64,000 nt of DNA from Bombardia bombarda (taxonomy: Eukaryota > Ascomycota > Sordariomycetes > Sordariales > Lasiosphaeriaceae). This document shows, in pieces, positions 33,117 through 44,500 of the stretch; the stretch's first letter is position 1, and each line of letters begins with the position of its first letter. The DNA is taken from NCBI GenBank assembly GCA_030512295.1, contig JAULSR010000007.1:1636501-1700500 (forward strand). The letters run 5' to 3'. Below the pieces are notes generated by a model, which was not told the DNA's origin, did not search any database, and worked only from the letters and a program-made list of their open reading frames with translations. A program made the translations under genes and the position numbers.

Positions 33117-34340
33117 CTATCCAACCCTCAAACTCGATAAAAAGGCATATGCTGAGGGAGTGGTGACGGGTAAAAGTGTACCGCAGTGGTTGGAAGATGT
33201 ACGGCGGTAACCAGAGAATGATACATTGGCGGTGCCCCTTTGGGGAGCTTCCATCTTGATCACCACCTCGGTCCTTTCTTTTCCTCCCCTTTCCCCTCGC
33301 CCTTTTCCTCTTCCCATCTTTGGCTGTGTTGATTGCTGCGAATCCACACTCGCATCGACCGTCGCTGCTGGTGTATTAGTGTCTTCCAGACCACTGAGCT
33401 TGGAAAGAGGGTCGGTCAGGGCCGACTGCCTGCTGCTACTATCCACTGGCGATGGCATCACAGCAGTCGACAATACCCTGGGGGCTGATGGTAATCGGGC
33501 GGTTGATATTATCGGGACAGGAGTGACCATGCGCTCAAGAAGTGGCCTTTGACCCTCCCTTGTGACCTGAGATGACGAGAAGTCTGGCAGTCTAGCGTAT
33601 CTCTGGTCAGGTGTTTTGTCCCACCCAAATGTATAACGACCCGGGTCTCGCTCTTCAATGCGCTCCGAAGACAGGCTGATACAGGGACCAACAAGCCATG
33701 TGTTTCCTGTAGAGTGTCAGAAACGATCTCACCGGACATTTTGGAAGCATAGATACTTGCTGATATTCTCATCCGTGTGGCCATCTCGGTCCGTTACCCA
33801 AATCCCATCGTCGACCTCGGCCCAGCCGGTGATGTGCTCATAGTGGTGGCCGTGTTTCTTGTAGAGCACGACGTGGTAAAGCCACGACCCAGGCTGGGCG
33901 AATGCAAACTTGGGCCAGAAGAAACAGAGAGAGGTAGAGTTGCTTATGATGAACGAGTGCCAGATGGGGAGTATTGTGCGGTTTTCGTTGCATGTGTGCT
34001 CGTCGTGGCCGCACTTGGAGAAGTAAAGAACGGCGCGGAGCTCGTCATGTTTCAAGTTATTGGCTTCACCTGTGAGGTCCAACTTGAAGACAAATAACTC
34101 CAAAGGGTCTCCGACTGCTGCGTATGCTTGTATTTGCGTCCCTGGACAAAACTTAACAGTGAATGGGTCGGTCGTGCCAAAACGACGAGAGAGACATGTG
34201 GGAGGTAGGGTATGCAAAGGGGTTGGCTTGGTTGATGAATACGACTGGGACAAAGGTATCATAGGGAACTGAAAAGACGACAAGGAATCGCTGATGGTAA
34301 AAGGCCGATGGTGAGAGCCATAGTATTTATGAAAGGTCAT
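33117..34340 (-). CDS. Hypothetical protein, two-exon model
   Basis: Exon 1 (34340-33733) is 203 codons: MTFHKYYGSH..., a Ser/Pro-rich stretch, then FTVKFCPGTQIQAYA, KCGHDEHTCNE, CFFWPKFAFAQPGSWLYHVV and DDGIWVTDRDGHT. The stop just after FQNVR overlaps a GTGAGA donor. Splicing to an acceptor at 33592 (exon 2 33591-33117) keeps frame and adds a basic, low-complexity tail (MGRGKGRGERGG) for 360 aa. The central region with paired Cys/His could be a small structured domain, but I do not recognise it. Exon 2 is inferred only from splice signals and phase. Confidence 0.5.
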
Positions 34341-34854
34341 GTTAGCAATGCAGGGTTTTAACCAGGCATCCAGTCAGGACTAGAATTATAAATCAATATC
34401 ACGGTACTTCATATTACCGTGAAAGAACCAAGACTGGTGAGGGTAGCACATGATTCGGTTGTGCATTCCAGCTAAGCTTAGATGTTGGTATAAGCAATTC
34501 AGATCACAAGGCTCCCATTCCGACACATAAACTCTGTATGGTTATTGGTGACGGAAATCAACTTGATGGAAGAGTGCTGTCGAATGAGAGTAGGGAGATG
34601 GGGCTAATTGTGACCAAACATTGACGTCCTTTGTCTTCGAAGAAGCCTCCTCGTTTCAACATATCTACAGAGAGAAGTCCAGACAACGTCTATTACGACC
34701 AGAAGGCTCGGTCAAGCGCAAAGGTTACAGATTAGGTCTAGTTATCCATCTCTTCTAGCACTCGGTATCGCGATCAACTCCTCCAAGTATCTATACCGTC
34801 CAAGCTCCACAAGCATATACACAACCAGCTGCCACCGCAAAACGAGAACAAAGC
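34341..34854. other. Spacer, nothing recognised
   Basis: Between two minus-strand genes. It must hold the promoter of the upstream hypothetical gene and the 3' UTR of the phosphoglycerate-mutase-like gene. Short repeat CACGGTACTTCATATTACCGTG (about 34,400) is an inverted repeat. Confidence 0.35.
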
Positions 34855-35715
34855 TCACTCATTCTCGACCGAAAGATCCTCAGGCAGCCCCGAGCCAAGC
34901 TCTACCTGCTCCTTCCAGCTCCAGCCCAGCCCTCCGTTCAGCGTCTGATCCCACTGCTTCAACCGGAATGGCTCATCCTCGCTCTTCTTCTCCTCAAAGT
35001 CAAAGACGCGGTAGTCGGCATTGAAGAACCACCAGCCAGTAACGCTCTGTCGGAGGAAGCTGGAATGGGAGACGACGATGATGACCTTCTCGGGACGGGC
35101 GTACAGGTCAGCTAGCGAGGACTGGCCGCGGGCCAAGATGGCCTGCTTAGTGTACGCATACTTTGCGCCAGCGGGGGAGGTCTTGTCCGGGAAGACGGGG
35201 TCGACGTGAGAGAAGTCGACCTGGGGGAACTCGGCGACCAGAGCAGGGATGGGGGAGCCCGTGTCGCAGAGGTTGGCCGAGTTTTCTGTTGTTGTTGTTG
35301 TTGTCTGGAGTTAGCCCTACATCAATCATATTCTACAAGGCGAACTGATGTGTTACTACTGATGTAGCGGTTCACCATGTACCTTGCCAGCCTGCGTGGG
35401 CCTGGATTGGAATGCCCTGCTCAATCAAGGGACCAAATGCCAGCAGCGCAGTCTCAATCGTCCGTCTCATGGCACTGACGACAATCAGGCCGACATCGAA
35501 TTCGCCCGGGATTTTGCCCAACAGATTCGCCTTCAAGTCATTGCATTGGTTTCTTCCCAGCTCCGACAGCTCAGGGTCTGGAATGCTGTAGTCTTGTGTT
35601 GCACATCGTGTTAGTACATCCAGGTTAATAAATCGAAAATGCACGATAAAGGTGACTTATGATTGACGTTGTGGAGGGCCTGTGCGTGGCGGACCAGGAT
35701 GATGGTGGGCGGCAT
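34855..35715 (-). CDS. Histidine phosphatase / phosphoglycerate mutase family protein
   Basis: Exons 35715-35661, 35592-35383 and 35285-34855, 231 aa. MPPTIILVRHAQALHN carries the catalytic RH(A/G) motif at residues 9-10. PELSELGRNQCNDL, VVSAMRRTIETALLAF (second Arg) and VIIVVSHSSFLRQS (distal catalytic His) complete the phosphohistidine active site. Members are phosphatases or mutases on small metabolites; the substrate here is unknown. Exon phases agree throughout, but the first intron begins ATAAGT rather than GTAAGT. Acceptors are AACACAAG and CAACAACAG. Head-to-head with CTNNBL1 across 604 bp. Confidence 0.85.
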
Positions 35716-36319
35716 CGCGAATGACGTTCTCGCAGACTTGGGACAGGTACACAGTGTATCTGTCGGAATGCAGTGGATTGGTAGATGTAGATGTCTGGTG
35801 GAAGTAGCCTACGGCCTGTAAGTCCAGTGACCTGTTATATACATGGACCAGTGAGGTCACCTGACAGTATCTGCACAAAGGACCAAGGCTCAACTGAACT
35901 CTGAAGAATGCGAAAAGGAGGGAGCCAGCAAAGTAGGACAAGGCAGGGGAAATATTCATGGGATGGAATTATCTTGGGCTGTTGGATTGGGCGGTGAGTC
36001 CCAAAGCTCTTTAGTGAGTCAAATTGGTGACGGGAGTAGCGAACATCGCTGCCACAGACACCAGCTCACTGTGCATATCTTGGCAGCTAGGGGCTGTCAA
36101 AGGCACCACAGTGCGGATTGACCCGGTGCGCATCCCGTCATGCACTGTTGAGCGACCGCTAACGCTAGCTCCTTGGCGAGGTTTTGCCGGCGCAACACAG
36201 GCAACAAGCTCCAGCGGGCAACATTAACACGACCAGATTGTCACGACCAGATTGTCACGACCACATTTTTCACGACCACATTTTTCACGACCGCTACCAA
36301 ACTCTCCAAACCTCACAAG
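35716..36319. promoter_or_regulatory. Shared divergent promoter, PGM-like gene / CTNNBL1
   Basis: Only 604 bp separate the two start codons, so both promoters lie here. It contains the direct repeats at 36228-36285 close to the CTNNBL1 start. No TATA element is evident. Confidence 0.5.
36228..36285 (+). repeat. Tandem CACGACC-led direct repeats in the CTNNBL1 leader
   Basis: CACGACCAGATTGT twice (36228, 36242), then CACGACCACATTTTT twice (36256, 36271), then a partial CACGACC. Possibly a transcription-factor cluster or part of the 5' UTR. Confidence 0.85.
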
Positions 36320-38339
36320 ATGACGAGCATAGACGACATATTCAAAGTAAATACCAAAATACCACCAATTGCAGGCTTGGTCACTGACAATTGTCTCAGA
36401 AATCTGGGCTGCCCAGCAAACGAAAGCTGGATCCCGTTCGAGATCCAAGTACGTCTCGCTCAACCCTCCTCCATCTCCCACTATCTCCCCCCCAACACAG
36501 CTCAACAACTAACCACCCACCCTCCCCTCAGCCGAGATCTACAAATCCGCCAAAACCACCTCTAGATCCAACGGACACAGACACGCACACATCTCCCCTC
36601 CCGAACCCACACCACAACAAGCCGACGACAACGACGACGACGACATCGAGGCCGGCCCCGCGCCCCCTCCACAATCCGACGACGACCCCGAAGGCGACTA
36701 CGGCCCCTCCGCCCCACCCGACTCCGACAACGACAATGACGAAGACGAAGAAGGCCGCTTCTTCGGCGGCGGCATCTCCGCCGCCGAGAAGGAAATCCTC
36801 GACTTCATGGACACCCCCGGCGCCAACCCCGGCGCCGCCAACAACAGCACTCCCGAGATCATCGACCTCTCCTGGCTGAAAAAAACCGCCCTCACCTTCG
36901 AGAAGCTCATCACCCGCAACGCCGAGCTGCGCGCGCGCTTCGAGGCCTCCCCGTCCAAATTCATCGACAGCGAAGCCGACCTCGACGCCGCCATCAAGAC
37001 GCTCTCCATCCTCGCCGAGCACCCGGAGCTGTACGCCGACCTCGCCCGCCTCGGCTGCGTCGGCAGCCTCGTCAGCCTGCTCGCGCACGACAACACCGAC
37101 ATCGCCATCGACGCCGTCGAGATCATCGGCGAGCTGACGGACGAGGACGTGCCGGCGACCGACGCGCAGTGGAGCCTCTTCGTCGACGCCCTGCTCGACG
37201 CCGACCTGCTCGGCCTGCTCGTCAGCAACTTTGCCCGCCTCGACGAGACCCAAGAAGCCGACCGCGCGGGCGTCTACCTCGCCCTGGGCGTCGTCGAGAG
37301 CCTGTGCTCGCGCCCGTCGACCGCCGAGCTCATCGGCAAGGAGTCCGACGTCCTGCTCAGGTGGCTGCTGGCGCGCGCGCAGCGCGCCGAGAGGCCGACC
37401 GTGACGCAGAACAAGCAGTACGCGGCCGAGATCATTGCGATCCTGGTGCAGAGCTCCGCGGCCAACCGGCGCCGGCTGGCGGCGCTCGGCGCGGTCGATG
37501 TCATGCTGCAGCTCGTCGCGGCGTACCGCAAGCGCGACCCCGAGAAGAGCGGGGACGAGGAGGAGTACATGGAGAATCTGTTCGAGGCGCTGACGTGTAT
37601 TGTCGACGAGCCCGAGGGCAAGACGAAGTTCGTCGAGGCCGAGGGCGTCGAGCTGTGTCTGATCATGCTGAAGGAGGGCAAGCTGAGCAAGGCGGCCGCG
37701 CTGCGGCTGCTGGACCACGCGGCGGCGCGCGGGTCGGGGGCGGGCGACACGGGCAGCGCTGCCGCCGCGCAGGTGTGCAGTAAAGTTGTGGAGGAGGGCG
37801 GGCTGAAGACTATGTTTACGATGTTTATGAAGGGCGGCAAGAAGCAGCAGGACGCGCCGCGGACGACGGAGCATCTGGTGGGCATATTTGCGTCGATGCT
37901 GCGGCTGCTGCCGGCGGACTCGGCGGAGCGCATCCGCACGCTGGCCAAGTTTGTCGAGAAGGACTACGAGAAGACGGAGAAGCTGGTCAAGCTGCGCAGA
38001 GAGTACGGCGCGCGCGTGGCGGCTGCGGACGGGCAGATTGCGCAGGAGCAAAAGGGCATGGATGATGGGGATAAGGAGGACATGGCAGATGACTGGTTCT
38101 CGAGGCGGCTGGACGCGGGCTTGTTCTCGCTGCAGACGATTGACGTGATATTGGCGTGGCTTATTGCTGAGGATGACGGGGCGAGGAAGAAGATACAGGC
38201 GTTGCTGGCGGACAGGGACGAGACGGTGGCGGTGATACGGGCGACGATACAGCAGCAGATTGGGGGGATTGATGCGGATTCGGAGGATGGGAAGGACACG
38301 AGGGCTATGTTGTCGACGCTGGTGGAGTTTTTGCAGTAG
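36320..38339 (+). CDS. CTNNBL1: Beta-catenin-like protein 1 (armadillo, spliceosome-associated)
   Basis: Exons 36320-36346, 36400-36448 and 36532-38339 give 627 aa in continuous phase. MTSIDDIFK/KSGLPSKRKL/DPVRDPTEIYKSAK is the conserved N-terminal NLS-like region. An acidic linker follows, then GRFFGGGISAAEKEILDFMD and the helical armadillo domain: VDLSW-type IIDLSWLKKTALTFEK, DLARLGCVGSLVSLLAHDN, EIIGELTDED, and the C-terminal TDDWFSRRLDAGLFSLQTID-like run before LVEFLQ. In animals CTNNBL1 binds Prp19-complex CDC5L and NLS-bearing splicing factors. A nuclear splicing role here is by homology. GC-rich, strongly biased codons in the middle exon. Confidence 0.92.
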
Positions 38340-38836
38340 AGAGGGTATCGCAGCTATATAGGTACGATATGATATCATCAAGGCAGGTTAGGAGTGTGTG
38401 CAGTTGCTGTAGTCAATACCAAAGATACCAGTTATACCAACCCAAGGCAAGATAGAGCAAAGGACTGCGACAGACGGGAGTGACGATCAAATGCAGGTCC
38501 AAGTCATGCTCTAGGACGCTCTATCCATACAGTAAGTAAAGGGGCAGGCAGGTGAAGGTTATCCGCCCTGACGTAAAAGGGTACAAGATTAACGCACGCA
38601 GGGAAGCAGAGCCATTGCAAGACGTCCAGCTGAGCCAGTATCCTTTAATCAGTCAGCCAGCACGCCCTGCCCATAATTACCTCATCCGTACAACAACCAC
38701 TGTGCCCACATCACAGATATTGACGATGCGTCGTCTCCCCTCCCTTCAGTCCAGTCTATCGCCAAAGCCAGTCATTCTTGTAGTTTGATGTTATCTTGTT
38801 TCCCGTCCGTTAATAAGAAGAAGCCAGTCCACCCCT
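38340..38836. other. Convergent spacer
   Basis: 3' ends of CTNNBL1 and the V-ATPase G gene. Nothing else seen. Confidence 0.4.
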
Positions 38837-39713
38837 TCAAGACGACTGGTCCCAGTCAATCTTGACGTCAAACACAGCGCGGAGAAGGTCCTTGATCACC
38901 TTGCCCTCGTTCAGCTTGCCCTGCTCAATGATCTTTCTGATCTTGGCGTCGGCCTGCTGGATGGCTGCGCTCTCGGCCGCCCTGTTGCCTTGTGTGTGCT
39001 GTTGGTGGGTGAGATGTTAGCGTTGTTCTTGATCTGCCAGATGAGAGAAGGAGAGGGGGTGGGAGATGGAGAAATGTACCTCGGCCACAAACTTCTCGTA
39101 ATCGGACTCCTTCTGGGCGCGGTAGGCCTGTATCTCCTCCTTGGCCTCGTCGCGGGCCTCGCGGACTCTCTTGGTGCGGTCTGTTTTGTGCGTGTCAGTT
39201 CATTGTGGTGGTGGTGATGGCGATGGGCGTGTATAAAGGTGTTGCATACATTCCCGAGCTGTTTTGCGCGCATTGGGTGTTAGCAGATGATGACCACTTC
39301 TTTATGAAGAGGATGAAGGGGATGGCGAGGGGGCGCAATGGCGCCTGCGTCTCCCATATGACAGAACGTACCCCTCTGGACGATCTTGGATGCCTCCCTC
39401 TCGGCCTGGAAGATAGCAACAGTCAGTTCAGGTGTCTAAAGCTTCTTCGCCCCGTCATAGAGTTGCGTTCGTCCATCGGTCGGTGATCTGGGGGCGGTCC
39501 CCGGCGGTAGGTGGAGGGGAGGCGAGGAGGAGGAGGAGGAGGGGACCTCGTACATCGAGCAGGGTCTGGATACCCGCAGAGTTCTGGGCCGACTGTTGTT
39601 GCACTGTGTTAGCTTTCATTTGCCATCATAATGGTGTTTCTTCGTATTGATGGGAAGCTGTCCCTCCCTCAACATGGAGGAGTCGAGAGTGCTTATGCCG
39701 GGTCGCCTACCAT
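38837..39713 (-). CDS. VMA10: V-type ATPase subunit G, six coding exons including a 9-nt microexon
   Basis: Peripheral-stalk subunit of the vacuolar proton pump. Exons 39713-39711, 39592-39554, 39405-39372, 39258-39250, 39180-39080 and 38998-38837 total 348 bp, 115 aa, the normal length for the family. Protein reads M/SAQNSAGIQTLLD/AEREASKIVQR/AREY/RTKRVREARDEAKEE and later EHTQGNRAAESA, with a coiled-coil stalk character. The first coding exon is just ATG before GTAGGC. The 9-nt exon CTCGGGAAT (between CAAAACAG and GTATGC) restores the conserved residues A-R-E-Y; skipping it would keep frame but delete three residues. Divergent from PET117. Confidence 0.9.
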
Positions 39714-40312
39714 TATGATGGTTGGATGGGTGGATGATCGGAGCTAGCTGGTCGCAGCGCAGGACACGCAAGGGACGGTAAAAGGTAGGGCGTCGTGTAG
39801 CGCAAGGAGAATGTTCGAGATAGTAAGATCGTCTATGTCGTCGATGTGATGGTCCGCTTTCAATCAACAAGAGAGGTAGGTGCTGTTGCTGCTGTCTGGG
39901 ATGGAGGCGCAATGTCGGGTCAGGGTGGGTTGCGTGGGTGGATGGTGCACGCTCACCAGGACAGGCTAACGTAGCTGGGCTAGCTGCTGCTGTCGCGGCG
40001 GCACAGCACAGCTTCCCCAACAGTGACGAGCCCCAACAGTGACGAGCGTCCGCCTGCCGCCAAGCTGACTGCCTGCCGGCTGACGCCTCACAGTGGATGA
40101 GATCGATCGGGTTGGCAGGCGGTGACAGCCGACAGAACACCCTCAATCCGTAAGGTACTGTTGGATGGTCTCTCGACTGTGACGATGGCTCGCTCGGGGA
40201 AAACAAGCATCTTGCGCCGAGCTGTGTAATTGACAAGCCATTGCGGATAACCGAACCATGCGCCGACAATAACATACCTATTCTTCTAATTAATACCAAT
40301 AACGGACCGACC
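39714..40312. promoter_or_regulatory. Shared divergent promoter, VMA10 / PET117
   Basis: 599 bp between start codons. GC-rich repeats CAACAGTGACGAGC (twice near 40,018-40,046). A 251-codon minus-strand ORF crossing it has no family features and is taken as chance. Confidence 0.5.
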
Positions 40313-40711
40313 ATGTCTCGCGCCTCCAAGCTCACCCTCCTCGGGACCTCGTTTTTCGCCGTCGCCACCATCAGCTTCGTGCACTACCAGCAAAAGCTCG
40401 AGAAATCGGTCCGTTCCCATTGTCCCTTCGTCATCTTACGTCCTCTCGAAATCAAGATCAGTCAACTGACGTAAAAACAACAGGCTATGCACCAGGGCGT
40501 GGTCCGCGACATCGAGCAGCAGCGCGTCAAGCGCGAGCGCCAGCTCGACTTTGACCTGCAGCGCGAGCTTGAGGCCGAGTACAAGAAGGAACAGACGGTG
40601 CGCGACACAACTGCAGAGATGGACGGGTCAGCAAAGGGGAAGGCAGGCACAATAAGCACCGCGACATCGTCAATAGCGGCAGCGGCGGCGAGTTTAGTTT
40701 CGGGGAGGTAG
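40313..40711 (+). CDS. PET117: PET117-like cytochrome c oxidase assembly protein
   Basis: Exons 40313-40408 and 40484-40711, 107 aa. MSRASKLTLLGTSFFAVATISFVHYQQ is the N-terminal membrane/mitochondrial segment typical of PET117. After a 75-bp intron the second exon continues MHQGVVRDIEQQRVKRE, the conserved charged motif (family form 'LHaGVirDdeR'). The Ala/Ser-rich C-terminal tail is longer than in yeast. PET117 supports complex IV assembly at the inner mitochondrial membrane. The donor GTCCGT is slightly weak. Confidence 0.85.
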
Positions 40712-41599
40712 CATTGGCTTTGGGCATTTGCTCTTCTGACGTCTAGGGGGGGGGGACACGACCTACAATGGCAGGGAGAACACACCTATGTGGAATCGTG
40801 GATGCCTACCCAGATGGTTGGTTGCCGAGAGGCGACAAGAGTTTGGCGCTCTAGCCTTAATTGTACAAACATTGTTGCATACTACTGATTTTATTCACCC
40901 GATACAAGCCGCAAAAATCCCAGCGCATTCACACCAACATCTCCATCATTATTTAACTTATTATTTCCAAAAGAAAATAACCTCACAACTCAAATAGTTT
41001 AAAAAGATACCTATAAAAGGTCCATCTTCATTCGCTATTTAGGTCTGACGGATATGCCTCTGTCCCTATTCCTCTCCCTGTCTAGGCCCAGATGATTAAG
41101 GAAATGACCAGGTCAAAAAGTCTCTCTCGCTTTCCAAATCATCACTCTCTGTCCATCCATCCGCCTATCCTCCCCAATTCCCTCTGATGATGAACCTCTC
41201 CTGGTCTTCTCAGAAAAGTATGTAATAAAACGAGAAAAGCGAAAACAAGCAACAGCTAAGCCAAAAAAAAAGGCATACACTATACACACATGCAGACACG
41301 ACTTAATCCACACTCGCCCATGCTCCCCACATCCCAACAAAAGAATTGGGAATCCCCGCCATCACTCCCCCATGCGTGGCTCGTGTGGAGATAGGTGTAT
41401 AACGCCATAACGACCAAATATGCAAATTTTCTCTCTTTTCTCAAGGGTGGGTGGGTTGTATGTGTACTCCCCTTGAACTCTCTCGGGATATTATTTGTTT
41501 AGAGATATGCAACAGAAACAGGCCAAAACACACACCAACGGGACATCACCCCATGGTATCTTGTTTAGACTTTTCCAACCTCCCGCCTTTTTATCGAAA
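40712..41599. other. Convergent spacer PET117/RPB2
   Basis: AT-rich 3' UTR-like sequence, no gene. Confidence 0.45.
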
Positions 41600-44500
41600 T
41601 CAGCGAATAGAAATGCCCGAGCGCGTGGTGAACATGCGAGTGGCAATATTCATCGACATCAGCTCCTGGAACAGCAGCTTAGCCGCGTACGGCATGTGCA
41701 CCTGCGCAATCTTGGTCTTGTTCTTGCACGGCCGGCACTCGAAAGACTGTTTGGTAAGGTTTCTGTAGAAAAAGGGTTAGACGTAAACACCCAACAACAA
41801 CGAAAACGTAAGGAAGGACAAAACATACGCAATCGGTGTCATCAGTCCACAAATCTCGCAGATGTGGACTCGGAAGGCATCCGACACTTCGAACAACCGC
41901 TCCTTGAGGAACGACGCGGCGCCGTGAGCAATCATACAATCACGTTCCATCTCTCCGAATCGGAGACCGCCGTCTCTCGCACGACCCTCAACGGGCTGGC
42001 GCGTCATGATCTGCACCGGACCGCGGGCTCTCGCGTGAATCTTGTCGTCCACCATGTGGCGCAGGCGCTGGTAGTACGTCGGCCCAAAGAAGACCTGGGC
42101 ACGCAGCTTCCGTCCTGTGTGTCCGTGGTACATAACCTCGAATCCTCTCGACTGGTACCCATGCTCTCGGAGCAGGCTGGACACCGAGTCGACAGTGACC
42201 TCAGTGAAGGGTGTGGCATCACCCTCCATACCCTTCAGGGTGCTGACCTTCGACAGCAGGCACTCAATCAAATGGGCAATTGTCATACGGGAGGGAATAG
42301 CGTGGGGGTTGATGATGATATCTGGCGTGATACCCTCAGCCGTGAAGGGCATGTCCTCCTGCCGGAAAGTGACACCAATAGTGCCCTTCTGACCGTGGCG
42401 GGAGGCAAACTTGTCGCCAATCTGGGGGATCTTTGTGGTGCGCACGCGAACCTTGACGTACCGAAGACCGTCCTGGTTTGTTGTCACAATGACCGAGTCT
42501 ATAATGCCGCTCTCTGTACTGCGAAGAGGCGTGGAGGCGTCACGCTTCACGTGCGACTGAGTCCTTTGGCCGAGCTCCTTGTTATCGGGGTTGATAGGCG
42601 ATGTCTTGCCAATGATGATATCTTCACCCGAAACGCGGATACCGGGAGCAATAATGCCGTCGGCGTCCAGCTTGTCGTACGTACCCTGCTTGAGCTTGAG
42701 CGTGTCGCCTCTGGTCGGCTTCTCAAATTGCTCGACAATGTTGATACCCACGCGCTTCTCACAGTCCGTGTAGGAACGGAAGAAAAGACTGCGGAAAAGG
42801 CCGCGATCGATGCTGCTCTGGTTCATAATAACGGAATCTTCCTGGTTGTATCCAGAGTAGCAGAGAATGGCGACGATGGCATTTTGGCCGGCAGGCAACT
42901 CTCGGAACTTCAAGAACTCCATAGAGCGCGTGGTAGCCAGCGGTTTTTGTGGGTAGTAGAGGATATTGGCCATAGTGTCCATGCGGCGGGAGTAATTTGT
43001 AAGGAAGAAACCCATAGCCTGCTTGCCCATGGCAGACTGGTAGGTGTTACGAGGGGACTGGTTGTGGTCGGGGAAGGGGATAATGCTGGCGCAGATACCG
43101 AGCAGCATGCTGGGATGAATTTCACAGTGGGTGTACATGTGAGTTGTCGGGTTGGTCTTGGTCCTGATGCGAGCATTCGCACCCCCCCATCCTCCTCATC
43201 AACTGCAATACCCATCTTGGCCAATCGATAGGAGTCTAGGTCTTCGGGTGACATACAGATCATGGCCGTTTCCTCCTCTTCGGCATCCAGGTACTCAATA
43301 GCACCTGTATCACGAAGACCCTTCCAACCCCAATACTGCGGATGGTACTTGCCCAACTCTTTATCTTGCTCCAGTCGCCGGATATGTGTCTTGTTGAGGA
43401 TCAACTGTCCCTTTTCGACCCCACTCCTGGCATTCTCGTCTTGCTCCACGACAAATAGTGGCCTCATAACGCGACCAGCGTCGGAAAAGATCTTGAACTC
43501 TCTGTCGCGAATATCGCGAACAAGAGAGACCTCGTAAGAAATGATGCCCGAGCGTCGGAGGCCTTGAACCAGGCTGACAAGCTGCTTGGGTTCGTGGTGA
43601 ATGCCAACCCATGTACCGTTGACAAACACCTTGGTCGCGTTGGGATAGCGCAATGGCTCGTACTCTTCCAACACCTCCATATTCCGGTTGATCATGAACT
43701 CGATGACAGGCTCTGCGGGAGTGCCCACACTCACGAAGCACATCAGCGAGAGATTCTTGACCAGTCCACAAGCCTGTCCCTCTGGCGTCTCTGCTGGACA
43801 CACCAGGCCCCAATGTGTGTTATGAAGCTGGCGAGGCTTGGCAAGTTTGCCATCGCGCCCAATAGGGGTGTTCGTCCGTCTCAAATGAGAAAGAGTAGAC
43901 GCAAACGTGTATCGGTTGAGCACCTGAGACACACCAGCTGTGGAGCTTGCCGCCTTCTTCTGATCACCCCAATTACCCGTCGCGAGCGAGTACTTTAGGG
44001 CATTGGTCAATGTAGATGCTTTGATACCCAGGGCCAACGAGAAGTACTTGTTCGTGTCAATGCAACGCTTCATATAGCTCATCAGATCTTGTGTCAGTCG
44101 CCTGACAACACCACGGAACAGTTTAGCGAGTAGCGGGCCAGCCAGATCGAGTCTCTTCTTTCCAAAGTGATCACGGTCATCCGTGTCTCGCCGACCAAGC
44201 ACACACTGTAGGAGCTTGTGAACCATATAGCCTAGGAAGAAAGCTTTCTTGGTCTCGCATCCCTCGGACTGGGAGATGTGGGGCAGCATCTCCTTTTGGA
44301 GAAGGTCTCTGGCCGCCCTGATGCGGTTCATACGGTTCTGTCCGGTATTACCATTGCCTCGCTTGCCAATGTAATCAAGCGCAATCTCCCGATCCTGAAT
44401 ACAAAAGGCCTCCTCAATGCACGGCCGGAGGGCTTCGAGCATTTGGCTATCCTTCCGATCGTAACAAATATGGTTGAGGATATCCTCGTCGGAGACGACA

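Noticed and set aside
36528..38381. 617-codon ORF antisense to CTNNBL1
   Set aside because: Long only because of GC-rich codons in the sense gene; no family resemblance.
39616..40371. 251-codon minus-strand ORF in the VMA10/PET117 promoter
   Set aside because: Overlaps the PET117 start and the VMA10 ATG exon, biased composition, no motifs.
43170..43200. A small intron explaining the RPB2 frame change
   Set aside because: No GT-AG pair with branch site preserves the conserved sequence; a single missing base does.
41495..43231. 578-codon plus-strand ORF antisense to RPB2
   Set aside because: Shadow frame of a highly conserved gene.
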